Shown: positions 1 to 4,895 of the stretch, in pieces | Layout of the letters: each line of letters starts with the position of its first letter | Numbering within the stretch: the stretch's first letter is position 1 | NCBI GenBank assembly: GCA_964535215.1 | Contig: CAZHST010000061.1 | Location: 1 to 15,562 of the forward strand | Source: JACQHM01 sp964535215 | GTDB lineage: Bacteria; Methylomirabilota; Methylomirabilia; Methylomirabilales; JACQHM01 | DNA length: 15,562 bases | Reading direction: 5' to 3' | Notes under the pieces: model-generated | Told to the model about the DNA's origin: nothing | What the model saw: only the letters and a program-made list of their open reading frames with translations | Database searches by the model: none | Made by a program: the position numbers and the translations under genes

Positions 1-779
1 CCCACGGTGACCTGGATCCGGTGCTTGCCGATGGGGATCGAGGGGAAGCTGAAGTTCCCGTTGGCATCCGTCGTGGCGGTGGTGTCCGTCGGGTTCCCCG
101 GGCTGGCCGGGTCCGGATGCCGGATGGTCACGGTCACCCCCCGGACCGGATTCCCCACCTGGTCCAGCACCCGCCCGTTCACGCTCCCCGTCGTCGTCTG
201 GGCCGTCTCCGGGACGGTGATGTCCGCGGCAAAGCCGCTTCCCCCGGCAGCCCCGTCGGAGCCGTAGGAGGTCACCTGCCCGGTGGCGGCGTTGTACACA
301 TAGGCGTTTCCCCACCCGTCGAGGGTTGCCAGATAGGTGCCGCTGTCATCCTGCTTGGTCTCCATGTAGGGTCCCCGCCAGCCGGTCCCTGTCCCCAGCT
401 CCGGATCGTAGACGGTCCAGGCCGGCAGGGTCCCCCGGGTGAGGAGCTGGGAGAGCGAGGTCGGGAGTCCCCCCATGTCGCCGACAAAACCAAAGTCGGA
501 ACGGACGCCGGCGTTCACGAGCTCGGGGTTTCCCACCATGGCCTTCGCCAGATCGTTCATCTCCTTGAAGGTGTCATCGAAGCGGGCCTGATCCAGGGAG
601 TTCGCGAGGAGGTTCGCCGTCAAGGCGGCCAGGATGCCGAGCAGGACGATGACCAGGATCAGCTCGATCAGGGTGTAGCCCCCCGCCGCCCGGTGTCTCC
701 CACCTGTCTGTCTGCCTGCCTCCGGCAGGCCTGCCGGCCCGGGCAGGTCGGACATGAGGATGTGGCCCGTCTGGCTCAT
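1..779 (-). CDS. GspG-like pseudopilin with carboxypeptidase-regulatory-like domain (3' end outside window)
   Basis: An open frame on the minus strand runs without a stop from ATG 779-777 to the left edge (259 full codons). Residues 35-39 read YTLIE after a Gly-Gly pair, followed by a hydrophobic helix (about 40-58). This is the class III prepilin signal, with cleavage expected at G34|Y35 and the conserved Glu at mature position 5. The middle part has GDMGGLP (100-106), GWRGPYME (133-140) and DGWGNAYVY (154-162), the layout of GspG-like major pseudopilins. From about residue 198 the chain becomes a beta-sandwich of carboxypeptidase-regulatory type (GRVLDQVGNPVRGVTVTI, later TDANGNFSF). It overlaps the upstream pseudopilin stop by one base (TGATG). 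The 34-residue leader is unusually long because a palindromic repeat lies in it. ATG 755 is an alternative start. No clear Shine-Dalgarno is seen at either. The secretion or pilus system it serves is not in the window. Confidence 0.85.
   Translation of the reverse strand, partial: MSQTGHILMSDLPGPAGLPEAGRQTGGRHRAAGGYTLIELILVIVLLGILAALTANLLANSLDQARFDDTFKEMNDLAKAMVGNPELVNAGVRSDFGFVGDMGGLPTSLSQLLTRGTLPAWTVYDPELGTGTGWRGPYMETKQDDSGTYLATLDGWGNAYVYNAATGQVTSYGSDGAAGGSGFAADITVPETAQTTTGSVNGRVLDQVGNPVRGVTVTIRHPDPASPGNPTDTTATTDANGNFSFPSIPIGKHRIQVTV
702..748. repeat. GC-rich palindromic element inside the pseudopilin leader
   Basis: This stretch consists of overlapping inverted repeats. A perfect 16-bp palindrome lies at 722-737 (CCGGCAGGCCTGCCGG). 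GCCTGCC (714-720) pairs with GGCAGGC (724-730), CCTGCC (730-735) pairs with GGCAGG (742-747), and outer arms ACCTG (702-706) and CAGGT (744-748) bound the element. It is translated in frame as roughly residues 12-26 of the second pseudopilin, a Pro/Gly-rich stretch between the start codon and the prepilin cleavage site. The boundaries are my estimate. It resembles a small intergenic-type repeat that landed in a tolerant part of the gene. No second copy was seen in the window. Confidence 0.6.
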
Positions 780-1276
780 CAGAAGCTGACACTCAATGTC
801 AGGTCATCGCTGTTACAGAGGATGCCGTCAGGTCCGGCGCTCTGGAGGGTGAAGGACCGGCTGCTTGTCACCACCGCCGGGCAGGGGGAGGCGCAGGATG
901 CGGTCCGCAAGCAGATGGCGTTCCCCCAGGCATCGGTGAATTGACTCGACTCGATGTACGGACCGTTCCAGCCCTTTTTGGTGTATTTGTTCCAGGCCGG
1001 TTGTCCCCCTTGGGTGGAGAGCTCGCTCAAGGTGCTGGGGAGCCTCCCCATATCACCCCAGTAGCCGGGGGCGCTGAACGCTCCGCCGCTCACCGCCGAA
1101 GGGTCTCCCAGGATGGCCCGCTTGATGTGTTCAAGCCGTTCTTTCGTCACATTGATCCTGGCCTGACCCCCGAGGTCAAAAAAGCGCGGAACGGCCACCG
1201 CGGCCAGGAGGCCCAGGAGGACGAGGAGGATGATCAGCTCGATCAGGGTAAAGCCGCTGGTCCTTGTCTTTTCCAT
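779..1276 (-). CDS. GspG-like type II secretion/type IV pilus pseudopilin
   Basis: A 165-residue protein with an 8-residue leader ending in Gly, then FTLIE (residues 9-13) and a hydrophobic helix to about residue 30, ending AVAVPRFF. This is a canonical prepilin peptidase site (G8|F9) with Glu at mature position 5. The globular part carries GDMGRLP (74-80), GWNGPYIE (102-109), DAWGNAICL (115-123) and an Asp-rich tail (AGPDG about 147-151, SDD 156-158) that recalls the calcium-site loop of GspG. Four cysteines (122, 128, 132, 154) could form disulphides in the periplasm. It is paralogous to the next gene, with which it overlaps by one base. ATG 1276 is forced: an in-frame TAA lies two codons upstream. 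No Shine-Dalgarno is visible. The assignment as a pseudopilin is firm; the exact system (type II secretion, type IV pilus or competence) is not. Confidence 0.9.
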   Translation of the reverse strand: MEKTRTSGFTLIELIILLVLLGLLAAVAVPRFFDLGGQARINVTKERLEHIKRAILGDPSAVSGGAFSAPGYWGDMGRLPSTLSELSTQGGQPAWNKYTKKGWNGPYIESSQFTDAWGNAICLRTASCASPCPAVVTSSRSFTLQSAGPDGILCNSDDLTLSVSF

Positions 1277-1291
1277 CGCTTAGCATGAGTA

Positions 1292-1307
1292 TGCAATAAC
1301 CATGCCC
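1292..1307 (-). promoter_or_regulatory. Candidate sigma-54 (-24/-12) promoter for the pseudopilin genes
   Basis: Read on the minus strand this is GGGCATG-GTTA-TTGCA, against the sigma-54 consensus TGGCACG-N4-TTGCA. It matches 10 of 12 fixed bases, with GG and GC at the required N10 spacing. The -12 GC lies at 1294-1293, so transcription would start near 1281, only about 5 nt before the ATG at 1276. The mRNA would be nearly leaderless, which agrees with the missing Shine-Dalgarno but is unusual. The window also encodes a GAFTGA-type sigma-54 activator at 14186-15544. Pilin genes are a classic sigma-54 target in several Gram-negatives (PilS/PilR). The motif match is seen; its function is inferred. 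Confidence 0.5.
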
Positions 1308-1331
1308 ATGTTAAGGGGAGGCCGCTTCAGG

Positions 1332-1363
1332 CCCTGGACCTTCATCCTCCGCTAGTACCAGGG
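1332..1363. repeat. Interrupted inverted repeat upstream of the pseudopilin promoter
   Basis: CCCTGG at 1332-1337 and CCAGGG at 1358-1363 form 6-bp arms separated by 20 bp, in the 126-bp gap between the Wzy_C gene and the first pseudopilin. The arms lie about 50-80 bp upstream of the predicted sigma-54 start, where an activator could bind, but the spacing is shorter than for many enhancer sites. It could also be a weak hairpin after the Wzy_C gene; it is not followed by a T-run on either strand. The rest of the gap shows nothing else I can name. Confidence 0.25.
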
Positions 1364-1402
1364 GAAACTAACACGGAAGGCGTTTAAAAATCAATGAAAA
1401 CT

Positions 1403-3328
1403 TTACCGGGGCCTCCTTTGGAAGGAGCCTTCCTGCCCGGCTTTCCGCCACTCCGCCTCCGCCTCCTCTCGCTTTCCCGCCAGAAGGAGGGCCAGGGCCA
1501 GTTTCTGCCGGAGGGTGGGAGACTCCCGGCCCCTCCGGAGGGCTTCCCGGTAGGCTTCAATCGCTTTTTCATAACGTCCCTGAAGAAAATAGGCGTAGCC
1601 CAGGTTCTCCCAGGCTCCCAGGAGGGTGGAGTCGAGGGTCAGGGCCTTCAAAAGCTCCTCGACCGCCTCCTGGTAGAGGCCCATCTCCCCGTAGATCGTC
1701 CCCAGCTCCGCATGGGGCCTGGCCTCCTGAGGATGTTCCTGCAGCTCCTTCCGGAGCTGTTCCGCCGCCAGGGGGAGCATCCTTCGATCGTCAAAGGCCT
1801 TGGCCTTCGCCTGATGGGTGAAGAAGACGGGGAAGTAGAGGGAGACGGCTTGGAGGTATTCCTGCCTCGCCTCCTCCTCCCTCCCCTGGACCAGGAAGAC
1901 CTTCATCCGCTTTAAGTGCAGATCGGCGAAGAAGCGGCCGAAAACCAGGACGGCGGCGAGGGTCAGGAGGACCAGGGTGAGGGCCCAGGAGATCCCTCCG
2001 GGGATCCTCACGAGCTTCAACGGACGGTTCAAGGCGGCCGCCTCCACCGCCACGAGGAGTCCGGCAAAGAGCCAGAAGTGGAGGGAGGAGGTCGGGTTCC
2101 GCAGGGGAAAGGCGAAGAAGGCGTAGACAAGGAGGGCAACCAGGCTCCCTGTCAGGGCGAGGCCCGCTCTCCTCCACCCCTCATCCCCGGTCTTCACCAG
2201 GCGGAAGGTTGTCCGAAAGAGCCGGGCCAGGAGCCAGAGGAAACAGGCCAGGCCGATGAGGCCCGTCTCGGCGGCGATCTGGAGGTAGTCGTTGTGGGCC
2301 TCCCCGACGACGAAGCGGGTGGAGAGGCGCCACTCCTCCACCGTCCGGTACAAGGGATAGACCAGCTCATAGTTCCCGATCCCGACCCCCAGGAAGGGCG
2401 CATCCCTGATCATCTTCAGGGTGCTTTCCCAGATCAGGATCCGGACCCGGTTCGAGGGGTAGGAAGGGTCGAAGATGGACAGGATCCGCTCCATCGTTGT
2501 CCGCCACAGCCCCGGGAAGAGGAAGGCAAGGCCGAGGGCAAGCCCGGTGACCACCGCCCCAACGACCGCCCCTTTCAGGATGCGAGCTGTCAGCGGGGGG
2601 TTGGGGGTCTGAGGGCAGGCTTTTGCCCTTTGCTTTCCTAGAAGCACCATGACGATCAGCGCCGTGGCAAAGGCTGTCCACCCGCCCCGGCTTTTTGTCA
2701 GGAGGAGGTGGATCAGGGCGAGGACGGCCGCCCCCCCGAACAGGAGACCCTTCTTTCCGGCGGAGGTGGCCATGAGGAGGATGGGAAGGGAGGCGATCAG
2801 GTATTCGGCGGCAAACCCGGTGTTGCCCAGGGTCGAGACCGGGACGAAGCGCCACTGGAGCTTCAGAAAGTCGATCCCCTTGGCCTGGAGGAGGCCGTAA
2901 GCGGCGACAAGGGTTGTGGCCAGGGCGACGGCCGCAAAGAGTCGGGAAAGTTCCTCCCGGGTCTTCAGGTGAAGGGCGGCCAGGTGGAGGAGCAGGAGAA
3001 GCGAGAAAAGGGAGAAGGCCTGCTCCATCCCCTGAAAGGGGTTCAGGGCCTTTGTCAGGGAGAGGAGGGTTGTTCCCAGCAGGGCAAGGGCCGGTCCGGT
3101 CAAGGGGGTCCAGGGGAGCCAAAAACCCCCCAGGAGGGTCCCCCGGAGAAGGGAGAGGACGGCGAGGAGGAGGATCAGGGCCTGGACGAGGAAGGTCTTG
3201 GGGATGGTGTACATATCGGTGGAGATCGGGGAAATCGTCAGCGGGACGAGGAGCAGGAGGAGGAAGAAGATCCTTTCCATCCAGGTCGCCATGGCCTGGA
3301 CCGTTTTCCCCTCTCGAGGCGGCTTCAC
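1403..3328 (-). CDS. Wzy_C / O-antigen-ligase-type polytopic membrane protein with C-terminal TPRs
   Basis: A 641-residue inner-membrane protein. The first two thirds are a series of hydrophobic segments, beginning with one at about residues 17-38. They include the hallmarks of the Wzy_C (WaaL/PglL/Wzy) family: SRGGW in the middle, RILIWESTL followed by DAPFLGVGIGNYE, and EAHNDYLQ with His345 in the large periplasmic loop region. The tail has helix pairs of TPR type at about 535-568, 569-602 and 603-636 (AELGTIYGEMGLYQEAVEEL, ENLGYAYFLQGRYEKAI). Members join or transfer lipid-linked glycans, to lipid A core (ligase), to growing O-antigen (polymerase) or to proteins such as pilins (PglL/TfpW type). 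The frame stays open upstream into speD, but GTG 3328 has a strong GGAGG 5 bases before it and avoids overlap with the divergent promoters. Two pseudopilin genes follow on the same strand after 126 bp. Confidence 0.85.
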   Translation of the reverse strand: MKPPREGKTVQAMATWMERIFFLLLLLVPLTISPISTDMYTIPKTFLVQALILLLAVLSLLRGTLLGGFWLPWTPLTGPALALLGTTLLSLTKALNPFQGMEQAFSLFSLLLLLHLAALHLKTREELSRLFAAVALATTLVAAYGLLQAKGIDFLKLQWRFVPVSTLGNTGFAAEYLIASLPILLMATSAGKKGLLFGGAAVLALIHLLLTKSRGGWTAFATALIVMVLLGKQRAKACPQTPNPPLTARILKGAVVGAVVTGLALGLAFLFPGLWRTTMERILSIFDPSYPSNRVRILIWESTLKMIRDAPFLGVGIGNYELVYPLYRTVEEWRLSTRFVVGEAHNDYLQIAAETGLIGLACFLWLLARLFRTTFRLVKTGDEGWRRAGLALTGSLVALLVYAFFAFPLRNPTSSLHFWLFAGLLVAVEAAALNRPLKLVRIPGGISWALTLVLLTLAAVLVFGRFFADLHLKRMKVFLVQGREEEARQEYLQAVSLYFPVFFTHQAKAKAFDDRRMLPLAAEQLRKELQEHPQEARPHAELGTIYGEMGLYQEAVEELLKALTLDSTLLGAWENLGYAYFLQGRYEKAIEAYREALRRGRESPTLRQKLALALLLAGKREEAEAEWRKAGQEGSFQRRPR

Positions 3329-3331
3329 GGT

Positions 3332-3338
3332 CTCCTCC
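3332..3338 (-). promoter_or_regulatory. Ribosome binding site fixing the GTG start of the Wzy_C gene
   Basis: GGAGGAG on the minus strand; the core GGAGG (3338-3334) is 5 bases from GTG 3328-3326. It is the best Shine-Dalgarno in this frame. The later in-frame ATGs (3292 and 3280) have none as good. Confidence 0.7.
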
Positions 3339-3360
3339 CCCCTTATGGCTTTCGGGGACG

Positions 3361-3369
3361 ATGATACCA
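3361..3369 (-). promoter_or_regulatory. Possible extended -10 promoter for the Wzy_C gene
   Basis: On the minus strand the sequence reads TGG-TATCAT, an extended -10 (TGn plus 5 of 6 matches to TATAAT). No good -35 box lies 16-18 bp upstream, as expected for extended -10 promoters. A start near 3354 would give a leader of about 26 nt holding the Shine-Dalgarno. Confidence 0.35.
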
Positions 3370-3426
3370 CAACGGCTTCCCCGTTTCCCCGGGATCTTCC
3401 AGGTCGGGGCCTCCTCCATTTTTTTC

Positions 3427-3456
3427 TTGCAATCTCCGGTGGAAAGAGGGTATAGT
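3427..3456 (+). promoter_or_regulatory. Probable sigma-70 promoter of the polyamine operon
   Basis: TTGCAA (3427-3432) and TATAGT (3451-3456) are separated by 18 bp. They match 4 of 6 and 5 of 6 consensus bases. The surroundings are AT-rich in an otherwise GC-rich window. A start near 3463 leaves an untranslated leader of about 105 nt before speD. Confidence 0.5.
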
Positions 3457-3478
3457 TTTTGCTGATTTCAAGGGGAAC

Positions 3479-3494
3479 GGGGGTCTCGACCCCC
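3479..3494 (+). other. Strong hairpin in the speD leader
   Basis: GGGGG (3479-3483), TCTCGA, CCCCC (3490-3494). The stem can extend by T-A and C-G pairs into the loop. Just downstream is CTCTC-T-GAGAG (about 3503-3513). Both lie between the predicted transcription start and the speD ribosome binding site. No poly-T follows, so this is not a simple intrinsic terminator. I cannot match it to a known riboswitch. Confidence 0.45.
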
Positions 3495-3553
3495 CGGGCC
3501 GTCTCTCTGAGAGGAGCGTGGGACCATTTCCTAAAAACCTTTAAGCCGTGCTG

Positions 3554-3561
3554 AAAGGGGG
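3554..3561 (+). promoter_or_regulatory. Ribosome binding site fixing the TTG start of speD
   Basis: AAAGGGGG, with 7 bases (tcgaaaa) before TTG 3569. The upstream in-frame GTG at 3548 lies before this site and has no comparable Shine-Dalgarno. Starting at TTG gives the family-typical N-terminus RALGTHLLVEL. Confidence 0.6.
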
Positions 3562-3568
3562 TCGAAAA

Positions 3569-4003
3569 TTGCGGGCATTGGGAACACACCTGTTGGTTGA
3601 ACTCCACGGTTGTCACCCAGAGGTGCTCAAGAAGCTCGACTTCGTCCGAGAGACCATGATCTCAGCCGCCCAGATGGCGAAAACCACCGTTGTTGATGAT
3701 GTCTTTCACGAGTTCACCCCCTACGGGGTGAGCGGCGTGGTGGTCATCGCCGAATCCCATCTTTCCATCCATACCTGGCCTGAGTACGGTTACGCTGCGG
3801 TAGACATCTTCACCTGCGGCGAGAACCTTGAACCCGAGACAGCCGCTGAGTATATCGCCGGTCGGCTGAAATCTACCAAAGTGTCCCTGATGGAGGTCAA
3901 ACGGGGTGTGCTCCCCAAAGGCCCCGGGAAGCTGAATCGGAACCTCACAAAGCCGGGAGGCAAAGCCGCCGATGCCCGTCGCGAACTATCGATGGTTTAT
4001 TGA
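3569..4003 (+). CDS. speD: S-adenosylmethionine decarboxylase proenzyme (prokaryotic class 1b)
   Basis: Makes decarboxylated AdoMet, the aminopropyl donor for polyamine synthesis. The 144-residue proenzyme self-cleaves between Glu62 and Ser63 (AESHLSIHTWPEYGY), turning Ser63 into the pyruvoyl cofactor. His68 and Cys83 (FTCG), needed for processing and catalysis, sit at the same positions as in the well-studied Thermotoga enzyme. The block FTPYGVSGVVVI (49-60) is also conserved. The start is TTG 3569, chosen by the Shine-Dalgarno and by the family N-terminus; GTG 3548 would add seven residues not typical of the family. The C-terminus (after about residue 110) is somewhat longer and Gly/Lys-rich. 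The last 32 bases overlap speE, so translation is probably coupled. It is the first gene of a three-gene operon, under the promoter at 3427-3456. Identification is firm. Confidence 0.95.
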   Translation: MRALGTHLLVELHGCHPEVLKKLDFVRETMISAAQMAKTTVVDDVFHEFTPYGVSGVVVIAESHLSIHTWPEYGYAAVDIFTCGENLEPETAAEYIAGRLKSTKVSLMEVKRGVLPKGPGKLNRNLTKPGGKAADARRELSMVY

Positions 4004-4889
4004 AGCCTTGAGCCCTCAGGAAGGCCATCTGCATGGGATCAACCGGGTCCTCTTTTCGGCGAAGACCCCTTACCAGTCCCTCGACATCTTCGAGTTGGGG
4101 AGTTACGGGAAGGCCCTGGCCCTGGATGGAAAAATCCAGTCCAGCCTGGTGGACGAGTTCATCTATCATGAGATCCTGGTCCACCCGGCCATGCTGACCC
4201 ACCCTGACCCGAAGCAGGTCTTCATCGTCGGGGGAGGGGAAGGGGCCACCCTCCGGGAGGTGCTGAAGCACCGCTCGGTGGAGCGGGCCCTGATGGTGGA
4301 CATTGACGAAGAGGTGGTCCGGCAGTGTCAGAAGCACCTCCCCGAATGGCATCAGGGGGCCTTTGACGATCCCCGGGCTGAGGTCCGGTTCCTGGATGCG
4401 CGCCGGTACCTGGAGGAGACGTCCGAGTGCTTCGACGTCATCATCATTGATATCTCCGAGCCTGTTGAGGAGGGGCCGTCGTACCTCTTGTTCACGAAGG
4501 AATTCTATGAGATCGTGAAGGCGCGCCTCGGCCCCCAGGGGGTGATCTCCCTCCAGGCGGGCCCCATCAGCATCCAGCACTTAAACTTCTTCTCGGCCCT
4601 CCACAAGACCCTTACCCTCGTCTTCCCTATCGTCCGCCCCTACTGGGCGTCCGTCCCCTCCTTCGCCCTGCCCTGGGGCTTCTCCCTGGCGTCGAAGGAG
4701 TTCGATCCTCAAAGCCTCTCGCCTTCGACGGTGGACCGGCTGATCGCCGAGCAGATCAAGGGGGATCTCCGCTACTACGACGGCATCACCCATGAGCTGA
4801 GCTTCCTCCTCCCGAAGCACATCAGGAAGCGGCTCGCCGAGGAAGAGCGGATCATCGAGGATAACCATCCCTTGTTCATCTGGGTCTAG
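3972..4889 (+). CDS. speE: Polyamine aminopropyltransferase (spermidine synthase family, Thermus/ACL5-like)
   Basis: Transfers the aminopropyl group of decarboxylated AdoMet to an amine. A 305-residue protein with a small N-terminal beta domain and a Rossmann methyltransferase-like fold: DEFIYHE (61-67), GGGEGATLREVLKH (87-100), Asp110/Asp112 for the donor, DDPRAE (132-137) and IIDISEP (158-164). Asp160 is the expected general base. The second acidic residue of the usual D-x-x-D-P is Glu163 here. HPAMLTHPDPK, LPEWHQGAFDDPRA, YLLFTKEFY, LQAGP and VPSFALPWGF resemble, from memory, the Thermus SpeE and plant ACL5 group rather than the E. coli enzyme. The acceptor may therefore be agmatine, putrescine, or spermidine (giving thermospermine). 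ATG 3972 lies inside speD and has GGGAGG 11 bases upstream. The N-terminal alignment supports this start. Confidence 0.92.
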   Translation: MPVANYRWFIEALSPQEGHLHGINRVLFSAKTPYQSLDIFELGSYGKALALDGKIQSSLVDEFIYHEILVHPAMLTHPDPKQVFIVGGGEGATLREVLKHRSVERALMVDIDEEVVRQCQKHLPEWHQGAFDDPRAEVRFLDARRYLEETSECFDVIIIDISEPVEEGPSYLLFTKEFYEIVKARLGPQGVISLQAGPISIQHLNFFSALHKTLTLVFPIVRPYWASVPSFALPWGFSLASKEFDPQSLSPSTVDRLIAEQIKGDLRYYDGITHELSFLLPKHIRKRLAEEERIIEDNHPLFIWV

Positions 4890-4895
4890 CGTAAG

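Noticed and set aside
21..944. Long plus-strand open frame (307 codons) opposite the pseudopilins
   Set aside because: Its product is low-complexity (Gly/Pro/Arg/His-rich) with no motif, and it lies antisense to two genes with clear prepilin signatures.
3417..3431. TTGCA near the speD promoter considered as a sigma-54 -12 element
   Set aside because: No GG lies at the N10 spacing upstream, so the -24 box is missing.
3479..3494. speD leader hairpin considered as an intrinsic terminator
   Set aside because: No poly-T tract follows; the downstream sequence is GC-rich.
3329..3616. N-terminal extension of the Wzy_C protein to position 3616
   Set aside because: It would overlap speD and its promoter, and the added 96 residues are not membrane-like. 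GTG 3328 has a strong Shine-Dalgarno.
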